A stretch of 64,000 nt of DNA from Flavobacterium cupriresistens (lineage in GTDB: Bacteria; Bacteroidota; Bacteroidia; Flavobacteriales; Flavobacteriaceae): the NCBI RefSeq assembly GCF_020911925.1, contig NZ_CP087134.1, positions 3,720,001-3,784,000 on the forward strand, written 5' to 3'. Below are positions 50,298 through 59,313 of the stretch, piece after piece; position 1 is the first letter of the stretch, and the number at the start of each line of letters is the position of its first letter. Both the position numbers and the translations under genes were made by a program. Below the pieces are notes generated by a model. The model did not search any database. It was not told the DNA's origin and was given only the letters and a program-made list of their open reading frames with translations.

Positions 50298-51365
50298 ATG
50301 CAATCCATTCAAGCCAATAATTATCTGGTACATTTTAATCAAAATGCATACGAAGCTCTAAATGTACACTTAAGAGAAAATAAATATTCAAACCTGTTTA
50401 TTGTAGTCGATAATCATACAAATGAGCATTGTTTGTCTAAGTTTTTACCTTTACTTGAAACGGATTTAACTATTGAAATAATTGAATTTGAGGCAGGTGA
50501 AATCAATAAAAATATTGATACCTGTATCGAAATCTGGAATGTTTTGACGGAACTTGGTGCAGATAGAAAATCACTTATAATTAATCTTGGTGGTGGTGTT
50601 GTAACCGATTTAGGCGGGTTTGTAGCTTCTACATTTAAACGTGGAGTTGACTTTATTAATATACCGACTACCTTATTATCTATGGTGGATGCCTCTGTTG
50701 GAGGAAAAACCGGAGTTGATTTAGGGAATTTGAAAAACCAGATTGGTGTTATTAACGTACCTCAGATGGTATTAATTGACACGCAATATCTGGAAACTTT
50801 ATCGCAAAGCGAAATGCGTTCCGGTTTGGCTGAGATGTTGAAACACGGTTTGATCTATGATGCTCCTTATTGGAGACAATTTTTAGACCTGAAATCAATT
50901 GATTATGCTGATTTTGATGAACTGATTTATCGTTCTGTTGAAATTAAGAACGAAATTGTAATTCAGGACCCAACAGAAAAGAATATTCGTAAAGCATTAA
51001 ACTTTGGTCATACTTTAGGTCATGCTATTGAAAGCTACTTTTTAGAAAGTGAAACTAAAAAAACTTTATTGCACGGTGAAGCAATTGCAGTAGGAATGAT
51101 ACTGGAGAGTTATATTTCATTGCAAAAAGAATTGATTAGCGCTACAGAATATGCCGAAATCAAAACGGCTATTCAAAGTATATATGACGACGTGAAGTTT
51201 GATGATAAAGACATCGATCCGATCCTTGAATTGCTTATTCACGACAAAAAAAATGAGTACGGTACCATTCAATTTGCCTTGATTGAAGGAATAGGAAAAA
51301 TAAAAATTAACCAATCCGTTGAAAATAAATTAATTCTAGACGCGTTTGAGGATTATAAATCTTAA
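50298..51365 (+). CDS. aroB: 3-dehydroquinate synthase
   Basis: AroB carries out the second step of the shikimate pathway (DAHP to 3-dehydroquinate) with NAD and a metal ion. The 355-residue protein has the NAD loop GGGVVTDLGGFVASTFKRG, the PTTLLSMVDASVGGKTGVD block, and the metal ligands E in GLAEMLKHGLI and histidines in NFGHTLGHAIES and LHGEAIAVGM. The pattern is complete. It is a single gene, divergent from proline dehydrogenase. Confidence 0.97.
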   Translation: MQSIQANNYLVHFNQNAYEALNVHLRENKYSNLFIVVDNHTNEHCLSKFLPLLETDLTIEIIEFEAGEINKNIDTCIEIWNVLTELGADRKSLIINLGGGVVTDLGGFVASTFKRGVDFINIPTTLLSMVDASVGGKTGVDLGNLKNQIGVINVPQMVLIDTQYLETLSQSEMRSGLAEMLKHGLIYDAPYWRQFLDLKSIDYADFDELIYRSVEIKNEIVIQDPTEKNIRKALNFGHTLGHAIESYFLESETKKTLLHGEAIAVGMILESYISLQKELISATEYAEIKTAIQSIYDDVKFDDKDIDPILELLIHDKKNEYGTIQFALIEGIGKIKINQSVENKLILDAFEDYKS

Positions 51366-51385
51366 ACTTTTTTTAAGCAAAAGCT

Positions 51386-51417
51386 TTGCTTTAGGTGTAT
51401 TTTATTTTTTACATTTG
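51386..51417 (+). promoter_or_regulatory. Promoter of the speA leader (TTG-N21-TACATTTG)
   Basis: A TTG at 51386-51388 lies 21 bases before TACATTTG at 51410-51417. The transcription start should fall at about 51421-51424, next to the ATG of the small leader ORF at 51423. Confidence 0.65.
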
Positions 51418-51422
51418 CCACG

Positions 51423-51602
51423 ATGAAAACAAACAGAAAACAAAGACAATTTAGTTCTTATAGAAACCGCCTCAATAGTTCCTTGCTAAGGATGTTGAAT
51501 CGTTTTTATAATAGCAAGAGTCCGTTTTGTTTTGATGTTTTTTTATGTTCAAAAGCAGAACACGAAAAACTGCCGATTATATTCGCCAATATTAGAGTTT
51601 GA
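51423..51602 (+). CDS. 59-residue basic leader ORF upstream of speA, probably leaderless
   Basis: An ATG at 51423, essentially at the predicted transcription start, opens a frame of 59 codons. It begins MKTNRKQRQFSSYRNRLNSS and ends in KLPIIFANIRV. Arginine and lysine are frequent in the first half. The ORF fills most of the 297-base gap between aroB and speA and stops 60 bases before the speA ATG. I recognise no family. Its position makes it a candidate regulatory leader peptide of the polyamine operon, or a small protein in its own right. Confidence 0.5.
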   Translation: MKTNRKQRQFSSYRNRLNSSLLRMLNRFYNSKSPFCFDVFLCSKAEHEKLPIIFANIRV

Positions 51603-51662
51603 ATTTTAGATTTAGCACCGTTTACCTAAATTAAAAATACAATCTTAAATATTGAAAAATAA

Positions 51663-53066
51663 ATGAATACAAAATATTCGGACTTAATAAATCAAACGTA
51701 TTACTTCCCGCAAGAAGAATTTAAATTAAATAAAGACAACTTACAATTTCACAATATCGATTTGATGAAATTGGTGGAACAATACGGAACTCCATTAAAA
51801 TTTACTTACCTGCCACAGATTTCGAACAATATCAATAAGGCAAAAGGCTGGTTCAGAAAATCTATGGAAAAAAACAAGTACGAAGCGAAGTATTACTATT
51901 GCTACTGTACAAAAAGCTCTCATTTTGAGTACATCATGAATGAAGCTTTCAAAAACAATATCCATATCGAAACATCATCTGCTTTTGATGTGAATATCGT
52001 GGAGAATTTGTTGGAAAATGGTAAGATAAACAAAAGTACGTATGTTATTTGTAACGGTTTTAAAAGAGACGAATACATCAGCAACATTGCGAGACTGATC
52101 AATAACGGACATAAAAACACTATTCCGATTATTGATAATTATGAAGAACTTGATTTACTTCAGGCTGAAATAAAAGGAAAATTCAAAATTGGAATCCGTA
52201 TTGCAGCCGAAGAAGAACCTAAATTTGAGTTTTATACGTCCAGATTAGGTATTGGATACAAAAATATCGTTGCTTTCTACAAGAAACAAATTCAGGAGAA
52301 TGATAAATTAGAGCTGAAAATGCTTCACTTTTTCATTAACACCGGAATAAATGATACGGCTTATTACTGGAACGAATTGGTGAAATGTATCAAAGTATAC
52401 ATTGCACTAAAAAAAGAATGCCCTGGTCTTGATGGTTTGAATATTGGTGGTGGTTTCCCTATCAAAAATTCATTGGCCTTTGAATATGACTACCAATATA
52501 TGATTGATGAAATTATCAATCAGATTAAAATTGCCTGTGACGAAGCAGAAGTAGATGTTCCGAACATTTTTACTGAATTTGGATCCTTTACTGTTGGAGA
52601 AAGCGGTGGTGCTATCTATCAGATTTTGTATCAAAAACAACAAAATGACAGAGAAAAATGGAACATGATTGACTCTTCATTCATTACCACTTTGCCGGAT
52701 ACATGGGCTATCAACAAACGTTTTATCATGCTCGCGGTAAACCGCTGGAACGATACTTACGAGCGGGTTCTGTTAGGAGGTTTAACTTGTGATAGCGATG
52801 ATTATTACAACTCCGAGCAAAACATGAACGCCATTTATTTACCTAAATACAACAAAGAAAAACCATTGTATATTGGTTTCTTTAACACAGGTGCTTATCA
52901 GGAAACAATTGGAGGTTACGGAGGTTTACACCACTGCCTTATTCCACAGCCCAAACACATCCTTATAGATCGAGACGAAAACGGAATTTTGGCTACTGAA
53001 GTTTTTTCAGAACAACAAACTTCTGATGATGTATTGAAGATATTAGGCTACTCTAAAAAAATATAA
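51663..53066 (+). CDS. speA: Arginine decarboxylase (short Bacteroidota form)
   Basis: This PLP enzyme decarboxylates arginine to agmatine, the first step of polyamine synthesis. The 467-residue protein is the short form common in flavobacteria, lacking part of the extra domains of E. coli SpeA. The PLP lysine is K84 in YYCYCTKSSHFEY; GLNIGGGFP and the C-terminal ALLGGLTCDSDDYY-like block (here VLLGGLTCDSDDYY) hold the phosphate and substrate residues. An arginine decarboxylase plus the adjacent deoxyhypusine-synthase-like gene suggest a spermidine or homospermidine route. Confidence 0.93.
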   Translation: MNTKYSDLINQTYYFPQEEFKLNKDNLQFHNIDLMKLVEQYGTPLKFTYLPQISNNINKAKGWFRKSMEKNKYEAKYYYCYCTKSSHFEYIMNEAFKNNIHIETSSAFDVNIVENLLENGKINKSTYVICNGFKRDEYISNIARLINNGHKNTIPIIDNYEELDLLQAEIKGKFKIGIRIAAEEEPKFEFYTSRLGIGYKNIVAFYKKQIQENDKLELKMLHFFINTGINDTAYYWNELVKCIKVYIALKKECPGLDGLNIGGGFPIKNSLAFEYDYQYMIDEIINQIKIACDEAEVDVPNIFTEFGSFTVGESGGAIYQILYQKQQNDREKWNMIDSSFITTLPDTWAINKRFIMLAVNRWNDTYERVLLGGLTCDSDDYYNSEQNMNAIYLPKYNKEKPLYIGFFNTGAYQETIGGYGGLHHCLIPQPKHILIDRDENGILATEVFSEQQTSDDVLKILGYSKKI

Positions 53067-53173
53067 AAAAAGCTGCAAATTGATGATTTAATATCTTTAA
53101 AATTATTAATTTGCAGTATCATCTAAAAGGTTAAACTTTTAATTCAAAATAAAAAAACAAAAAAAACAAGAAA

Positions 53174-54142
53174 ATGAAAGGACCAATCAGTCAGTTTATT
53201 GAAAAACATTATTTGCACTTTAATTCTGCTTCTTTAGTTGATGCTGCAAAGGCATACGAACAACAATTGGCAAATGGAGCTAAGATGATGGTAAGTATGG
53301 CTGGCGCTATGAGTACAGCAGAAATTGGTAAAATTTTTGCCGAAATAATCAGACAAGATAAAGTACAGATTATTTCATGTACCGGAGCCAATCTGGAAGA
53401 AGATATCATGAACTTAGTAGCTCATTCTCATTACGAAAGAGTTCCTAATTACCGTGATTTAACACCGGAAGACGAATGGGCATTACTGGAAAGGGGATTA
53501 AACCGTGTTACCGATACTTGCATTCCTGAACATGAAGCATTTCGTCGTTTACAAAAACACATTTACAAAATCTGGAAAGATGCTGATGACAAAGGAGAAC
53601 GTTATTTTCCGCATGAATTCATGTATAAAATGTTATTATCCGGCGTATTAGAAGAATACTACGAAATAGATTTAAAAGATAGCTGGATGTATGCAGCTGC
53701 TGAGAAAAATTTACCTATCATTGTTCCGGGTTGGGAAGATAGTACAATGGGTAACATTTTTGCCTCATATGTAATTAAAGGTGAGTTAAAAGCCTCTACC
53801 ATGAAATCAGGAATCGAATACATGACATTCCTTGCTGATTGGTATCCGAAAAATAGCACTAACGGAATTGGATTTTTCCAAATTGGTGGTGGTATTGCAG
53901 GAGATTTCCCTATTTGTGTGGTACCAATGTTGTACCAGGATATGGAAATGCATGATATCCCGTTTTGGAGTTATTTCTGCCAAATTTCAGATTCAACAAC
54001 CAGTTATGGTTCGTACTCTGGAGCAGTTCCAAACGAGAAAATCACTTGGGGTAAATTAGACATCAAAACCCCTAAATTTATTATTGAGTCGGATGCTACA
54101 ATCGTTGCTCCGTTAATTTTTGCATATTTATTAGATTTATAG
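53174..54142 (+). CDS. Deoxyhypusine-synthase-family protein
   Basis: This 322-residue NAD-dependent aminobutyl-transferase-like enzyme belongs to the deoxyhypusine synthase family. Signatures are MMVSMAGAMSTAEIG, CTGANLEEDIMNL, NLPIIVPGWEDSTMGN, and the catalytic-lysine motif GAVPNEKITWGKL (lysine near residue 294). Bacteria lack eIF5A, the target of true deoxyhypusine synthase, and homologues in polyamine clusters are thought to make homospermidine or related polyamines. The neighbour speA fits. An AT-rich inverted repeat CTGCAAATT/AATTTGCAG (53075-53116) separates the two genes. Confidence 0.93.
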   Translation: MKGPISQFIEKHYLHFNSASLVDAAKAYEQQLANGAKMMVSMAGAMSTAEIGKIFAEIIRQDKVQIISCTGANLEEDIMNLVAHSHYERVPNYRDLTPEDEWALLERGLNRVTDTCIPEHEAFRRLQKHIYKIWKDADDKGERYFPHEFMYKMLLSGVLEEYYEIDLKDSWMYAAAEKNLPIIVPGWEDSTMGNIFASYVIKGELKASTMKSGIEYMTFLADWYPKNSTNGIGFFQIGGGIAGDFPICVVPMLYQDMEMHDIPFWSYFCQISDSTTSYGSYSGAVPNEKITWGKLDIKTPKFIIESDATIVAPLIFAYLLDL

Positions 54143-54151
54143 GATAATTTT

Positions 54152-54559
54152 ATGAAAAGAGTTATAGTAGACTACGCTAAACTTACCAACGAAATTTTAA
54201 ACCTTTTGGTAGAGAAATTTCCTGATGGTTATGATGATTCGGATGTTATCCGTTTTAGAAATGCTAAAAACGAATTGATCGAAGCGGTTGAAGTTCGTAC
54301 TGAAGACACTATTTATTTAGTGAAAATTAGTACCAAACTTGCAGACAGAATCGAAAACTACGACGAAGATGATGATATCGACGTTGATGTAGATACTATC
54401 GAGCCGGTAAAAGGTCTTGATCTTGATGATGATATTGATGAGGACGAGGATGAAGATACGCAAGACAAACCAGACTCTGACGGTGGAGATGACGATGATG
54501 ACGACGAAGATAAAGAAGACATCGCTGACGACGACGACGATGAAGACGATGAAGATTAA
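54152..54559 (+). CDS. Small protein with a long acidic tail
   Basis: This 135-residue protein has an N-terminal domain of about 75 residues (MKRVIVDYAKLTNEILNLLV onward) and a C-terminal tail made almost entirely of aspartate and glutamate. It starts ten bases after the deoxyhypusine-synthase-like gene, so it belongs to the same transcript. Relatives in Flavobacterium are sometimes labelled DNA primase, but nothing here resembles a primase. The acidic tail could bind polyamines or basic proteins; that is inference. Confidence 0.8.
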   Translation: MKRVIVDYAKLTNEILNLLVEKFPDGYDDSDVIRFRNAKNELIEAVEVRTEDTIYLVKISTKLADRIENYDEDDDIDVDVDTIEPVKGLDLDDDIDEDEDEDTQDKPDSDGGDDDDDDEDKEDIADDDDDEDDED

Positions 54560-54582
54560 TTTATCTCTTTTTTAATAAACTA

Positions 54583-54608
54583 AAGGAACTCTATTCGGGT
54601 TCCTTTTT
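54583..54608 (+). terminator. Terminator of the polyamine cluster
   Basis: AAGGAAC pairs with GTTCCTT around TCTATTCGG and is followed by a T-run. Confidence 0.8.
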
Positions 54609-54686
54609 TTATTATTTCCTTATAAAACTTATCATTATTTATAAGAAAAATACTATATTTACATAATTCTAAAGTACTAGCGCCAG

Positions 54687-56798
54687 ATGAATTCACAGAT
54701 ACTACATGCCAAACTAAAAGAAAATTTTGGATTTGAAAAGTTCAGACCCAATCAGGAAACGATTATAAACACGATACTTTCCGGTCAGGATACACTGGCT
54801 ATTATGCCAACCGGAGGAGGAAAATCAATCTGTTTTCAGTTACCGGCGCTAGTGCTTCCGGGAATTACCATTGTTGTTTCTCCACTGATTGCGTTGATGA
54901 AAGATCAGGTAGACAGTCTGAAAACGAATGGTATTTCGGCTTGTTATATTAATAGTAGTCAATCTTCTGAAGAACAGCGATTTTACATCGATCACCTAAA
55001 GTCAAATACGATTAAACTGGTGTATATAGCCCCAGAAAGTTTGTCTTATTTGGATGCGGTTTTTAATGAGTTAACAATCAGCTTAATCGCTATAGATGAG
55101 GCACATTGTATTTCGTCATGGGGTCATGATTTTCGTCCGGCCTATACCAATTTAGGGTATTTGAAAAGCCGCTTCCCTTCTACTCCAATTCTGGCATTGA
55201 CCGCTACAGCTGATAAAGCAACGCGTACGGATATTACAAAACAGTTAAATTTAAGAAACCCAAAAACTTTTGTAGCTTCTTTTGACAGGAAAAATCTAAG
55301 TCTTGAAGTCCGTCCCGCTTTGGATCGTATCAAACAAATTACAGATTTTATTGAAAAGCGACCAAACGAATCGGGAATCGTATACTGTCTAAGTCGTAAA
55401 ACCACAGAAGAATTAGCTGATAAACTTCGAAAGAAAGGAATTTTAGCAAAAGCATATCATGCGGGTTTAGAGAATAAGCTGCGGGCAAAAACACAAGATG
55501 AGTTTATAAACGATGATTGTCAGGTGGTTTGTGCGACAATTGCATTCGGAATGGGGATTGATAAATCCAATGTGCGTTGGGTGGTGCATTACAATCTTCC
55601 CAAAAATATTGAAGGCTATTATCAGGAAATTGGACGTGCCGGTCGTGATGGATTGCCGTCTGAAACTGTTTTATTTGAAAGTTATGCCGATGTGATTCAG
55701 CTCCAGAAGTTTGCATCAGAAGGTTTAAACGCCGATGTGCAATTGGCAAAACTGGAACGAATGAAGCAATATGCTGATGCCTTAAGCTGTAGGCGCAAAA
55801 TTCTGCTCTCGTATTTTGGTGAGTTGGTTACGGAAAATTGTGGTAATTGTGATATCTGTAAAAATCCTCCCGTTTTCTTTGACGGAACAATTTTAGCACA
55901 GAAAGCCTTGTCAGCGATTATCCGTTTGCAGGAATCCGAACCCTTGGCTGTAATTGTTGATTTTTTAAGAGGCTCGAAAAACGCGTATATCTACGAAAAA
56001 AATTATCAAACGTTAAAAACGTACGGAATTGGCGCTGATATTTCCTGGTACGATTGGAATCAATATCTTATTCAACTAATCAATTTAGGATATTGTGAAA
56101 TTGCCTTTCATCAACACAATAAAATTTTACTAACGCCCTTTGCAAAGAAAGTGTTGTTTGAAGGCGAAAAAGTAAAACTGACAACCGTTGTCAAAAAAGT
56201 GATCGATAAAAACGCAATAAAAGAAAAACCAACAGTTGCCAAAAATTCTCTTTTTGAAACGCTTCGAAAATTACGTTACGAAATTGCGCAGGAAGAAGAA
56301 GTTCCGGCTTATGTGATTTTTAGTGATGCCGCCTTACGTCAAATGGAAACTGTTCGTCCAATGAGTGATGAAGAATTTTTGACTATTGATGGTGTTGGAA
56401 AAGTCAAACTTGAAAAATATGGATCGGAGTTCATAGACGCGATTATTGATTTTTATAAAAAGAAAAAGACCAACACAAAAACCAAAAAAGAAAGTAATAC
56501 CTATAAAGAAACTTTAGAATTATTCCAAAGCGGTAGCTCTGTCGAAGAAATCGCCTTCAAAAGAAAACTCGGGCTTTCGACAGTAGTCTCACATTTGGCC
56601 AAATTATATGTGGAGGGCTATGATATTGACTTAAGCAAGTTTGTTACTTCTAAAGAAATTGCTCTATTAGAAAGAGCGCAAATAAAATTAGAAAACCCTA
56701 CAGCTCTAAAACCTTATTTTGATCATTTTGAAGGAAGTATTTCGTATGATAAAATCAGATTGGGTCTTGCTGTTATTGAGAGGTATAATAAAAAGTAG
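54687..56798 (+). CDS. recQ: ATP-dependent DNA helicase RecQ
   Basis: RecQ is a 3'-5' helicase of recombination repair. The 703-residue protein has the Walker A GGGKSICFQLPAL, DEAHCISSWGHDFRP, the helicase C-terminal ATIAFGMGIDKSNVRWVVHYNLPKNIEGYYQEIGRAGRDG block, the RQC zinc site with four cysteines (CRRKILLSYFGELVTENCGNCDIC), a winged-helix region and an HRDC domain near residues 525-600 (ALRQMETVRPMSDEEFLTIDGVG). An extra C-terminal HTH-like part (KETLELFQSGSSVEEIAFKRKLGLS) ends it, a common addition in Bacteroidota. Confidence 0.97.
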   Translation: MNSQILHAKLKENFGFEKFRPNQETIINTILSGQDTLAIMPTGGGKSICFQLPALVLPGITIVVSPLIALMKDQVDSLKTNGISACYINSSQSSEEQRFYIDHLKSNTIKLVYIAPESLSYLDAVFNELTISLIAIDEAHCISSWGHDFRPAYTNLGYLKSRFPSTPILALTATADKATRTDITKQLNLRNPKTFVASFDRKNLSLEVRPALDRIKQITDFIEKRPNESGIVYCLSRKTTEELADKLRKKGILAKAYHAGLENKLRAKTQDEFINDDCQVVCATIAFGMGIDKSNVRWVVHYNLPKNIEGYYQEIGRAGRDGLPSETVLFESYADVIQLQKFASEGLNADVQLAKLERMKQYADALSCRRKILLSYFGELVTENCGNCDICKNPPVFFDGTILAQKALSAIIRLQESEPLAVIVDFLRGSKNAYIYEKNYQTLKTYGIGADISWYDWNQYLIQLINLGYCEIAFHQHNKILLTPFAKKVLFEGEKVKLTTVVKKVIDKNAIKEKPTVAKNSLFETLRKLRYEIAQEEEVPAYVIFSDAALRQMETVRPMSDEEFLTIDGVGKVKLEKYGSEFIDAIIDFYKKKKTNTKTKKESNTYKETLELFQSGSSVEEIAFKRKLGLSTVVSHLAKLYVEGYDIDLSKFVTSKEIALLERAQIKLENPTALKPYFDHFEGSISYDKIRLGLAVIERYNKK

Positions 56799-57329
56799 GG
56801 CTCGCGCGCTTCGACTTCGCTCAGCGTGACAGAAAGAAAATTAGGTTTGTTTTTTGTTGATAGACTGGACTTGCTGTTTTTGAGTAAGATAAATTGTGAA
56901 AAGTAAAGTGATTGCTACAAATAGAATATTTTAAACGATTTGTCACCCTGAGCGAAGTCGAAGGCTATTTAAGTAATAAAGGGCTTCGACTTTGCTCAGC
57001 CTGACAGTGGGGGAATTAGTTTTTTTATGTGCTAAGTCTTGGTGTTATTGGTTGAAAAATAAAATGATCACAACAGATAGAAAATTTAAAACGATTTGTC
57101 ACCCTGAGCGAAGTCGAAGGCTATTTAAGTAATAAAGGCGCTTCGACTTCGCTCAGCCTGACAATGGAGTTTGCTGTTGATGGGTTAGCAATAAAATTGC
57201 CGTATAGCGCACAACTTTATCTACAACTAAATTTTCAAAAATTTCACCAAAAAAAAAATCCCAAACCCCAACCTTTAAAGATTGGAATTTGGAATTTATA
57301 AAATTTGAAATTTAAATTCCCCCAGGAAT
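56799..57329. repeat. Tandem CTGAGCGAAGTCGAAGG hairpin repeats and inverted-repeat terminator
   Basis: Two units with a period of 156 bases hold the hairpin CCCTGAGCGAAGTCGAAGG / CTTCGACTTCGCTCAGCCTG (56943-57005 and 57099-57163). A half copy (CGCTTCGACTTCGCTCAGCG) sits right after the recQ stop. At 57262-57320 AAATCCCAAACCCCAACC and TTGGAATTTGGAATTT form an inverted repeat near the ettA end. No gene is seen. Confidence 0.85.
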
Positions 57330-59024
57330 TTAGTTTCTGATTAATTTTTTGTATTTCAAACGTTTTGGAGTTAAATCACCACCTAAACGTTTCTTTTTGT
57401 TTTCTTCGTATTCAGAGAATCCACCTTCGAAGTAGTACACTTCAGATTCTCCTTCAAAGGCAAGAATGTGAGTACAAATTCTGTCCAAGAACCATCTGTC
57501 GTGCGAAATTACTACAGCACAACCCGCGAAGTTTTCAAGACCTTCCTCAAGTGCACGAAGTGTATTTACATCCAAATCATTCGTAGGCTCATCTAATAAA
57601 AGTACGTTTCCTTCTTCTTTTAGTGTCATGGCCAAGTGCAAACGGTTACGCTCACCACCCGAAAGCATAGCGACTTTTTTGTTCTGATCGCTTCCTCCAA
57701 AGTTAAAACGGCTTAGGTAAGCACGAGAGTTTACCTGACGTCCGCCCATCATGATTAATTCCTGACCATCGCAGAAATTTTCCCAGATTGTTTTGTTTGG
57801 GTCAATGTTAGAGTGTGATTGATCTACATAAGCGATTTTTACGGTTTCACCAACAGAAAATTCTCCGCTGTCGGTTTCCTGCTCTCCCATAATCATTCTG
57901 AAAATCGTAGATTTACCGGCACCGTTTGGTCCGATAATTCCAACAATTCCGGCTTGTGGTAAAGTGAAATTCAAATTATCATACAATAATTTATCTCCAA
58001 ACGCTTTTGCCACATTTTTAGCTTCAATCACATTTGTTCCTAAACGAGGTCCGTTTGGAATATAGATTTCCAGATTTTCATCCAGTTGTTTTTGATCTTC
58101 GTTTAATAATTTGTCGTAATTCTGTAAACGAGCTTTTTGTTTTGTCTGACGCCCTTTTGCTCCTTGACGAACCCAGTCCAACTCGCGCTCTAAGTTTTTA
58201 CGACGCTTAGAAGCTACTTTTTCTTCTAATGCCATTCTGCTTGATTTTTGATCCAACCAAGAAGAATAATTTCCTTTCCATGGAATACCTTCTCCTCTGT
58301 CTAATTCAAGAATCCAACCCGCTACATTATCCAGGAAGTATCTATCGTGCGTTACCGCGATAACAGTTCCGGCATATTGCGCTAAGTGTTGCTCTAACCA
58401 AAGTACACTTTCTGCATCTAAGTGGTTGGTAGGCTCATCCAATAACAATACATCAGGTTGTTGCAACAACAAACGACATAAAGCAACACGACGACGCTCT
58501 CCTCCAGAAAGGTTTTTAATTGGCGTATCTCCGTCCGGAGTACGTAAAGCATCCATTGCGATTTCTAATTTGGTATCAATTTCCCAAGCTCCAAGCGCAT
58601 CAATTTTATCTTGTAAAGCTGCTTGACGGTCCATTAATTTGTCCATTTTATCCGCATCTTCGTAATTTTCAGGAAGACCAAATAAATCATTAATGTTGTT
58701 GTATTCTTCTAAAACTGCCATAGTTTCGGCAACTCCTTCACGAACAATATCAATAACTGTTTTCGTTTCGTCTAATTGTGGTTCTTGCTCTAAATAACCA
58801 ACAGTATAACCCGGAGCAAAAACTACATCACCCTGATAATTCTTATCAACTCCGGCAATAATCTTCAAAAGAGAAGATTTTCCGGAACCATTTAAACCTA
58901 AAATACCAATTTTAGCTCCATAAAAAAAGCTTAAATAAATATTCTTTAGTACTTGTTTGTCACTGCTTGAGTAGGTTTTACTCAATTTTGACATGGAGAA
59001 AATTACTTTCTTATCGTCTGACAT
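57330..59024 (-). CDS. ettA: Energy-dependent translational throttle protein EttA (ABC-F)
   Basis: EttA is a soluble ABC-F ATPase that binds the ribosomal E site and gates entry into elongation according to energy state. The 564-residue protein has two ATPase cassettes: Walker A GLNGSGKSSLLK and GPNGAGKSTIFR, LSGGERRRV and LSGGERNRL, and DEPTNHLD and DEPTNDLD. The EttA-type arm after the first cassette (residues about 95-140) and the linker (WLDQKSSRMALEEK, RQTKQKARLQNYDKLL) are present. The length equals that of EttA in other flavobacteria. It is followed by no close gene on its strand. Confidence 0.96.
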   Translation of the reverse strand: MSDDKKVIFSMSKLSKTYSSSDKQVLKNIYLSFFYGAKIGILGLNGSGKSSLLKIIAGVDKNYQGDVVFAPGYTVGYLEQEPQLDETKTVIDIVREGVAETMAVLEEYNNINDLFGLPENYEDADKMDKLMDRQAALQDKIDALGAWEIDTKLEIAMDALRTPDGDTPIKNLSGGERRRVALCRLLLQQPDVLLLDEPTNHLDAESVLWLEQHLAQYAGTVIAVTHDRYFLDNVAGWILELDRGEGIPWKGNYSSWLDQKSSRMALEEKVASKRRKNLERELDWVRQGAKGRQTKQKARLQNYDKLLNEDQKQLDENLEIYIPNGPRLGTNVIEAKNVAKAFGDKLLYDNLNFTLPQAGIVGIIGPNGAGKSTIFRMIMGEQETDSGEFSVGETVKIAYVDQSHSNIDPNKTIWENFCDGQELIMMGGRQVNSRAYLSRFNFGGSDQNKKVAMLSGGERNRLHLAMTLKEEGNVLLLDEPTNDLDVNTLRALEEGLENFAGCAVVISHDRWFLDRICTHILAFEGESEVYYFEGGFSEYEENKKKRLGGDLTPKRLKYKKLIRN

Positions 59025-59058
59025 TATGATCTATTTTTTAAATTTCTATATTTTTATT

Positions 59059-59241
59059 TTAAACTCTACCTTTTAAAGCATTAAAAACCCATGCATTAGC
59101 AAAGAAACCAACGCCTACAGCTCCAAATCCCCAACCCGAAACATCACTATATCTAAAAGCTCCAAGACCTATTAATAACAATCCCATAAGTATCATTATA
59201 AAAGTAGCCCATCCTAAAACAGTATTTTTATTCATTCCCAT
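59059..59241 (-). CDS. CAL67264-family small membrane protein
   Basis: This 60-residue protein has two membrane helices (WATFIMILMGLLLIGLGAF, then GFGAVGVGFFANAWVFNAL). It matches the flavobacterial family named CAL67264. It lies 34 bases upstream of ettA on the same strand, its usual place in flavobacteria. Its role is unknown. Confidence 0.9.
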   Translation of the reverse strand: MGMNKNTVLGWATFIMILMGLLLIGLGAFRYSDVSGWGFGAVGVGFFANAWVFNALKGRV

Positions 59242-59313
59242 AATTGTGAATTATTTTTTAATCTAGATTATTTTAATTTTTTTGGAAATGCAAATATCGT
59301 GAATTTTCATGGC

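Noticed and set aside
53174..54142. True deoxyhypusine synthase acting on eIF5A
   Set aside because: Bacteria have no eIF5A; the gene context points to polyamine synthesis.
54152..54559. DNA primase
   Set aside because: Similar proteins are sometimes given this name, but the sequence has no primase motif.
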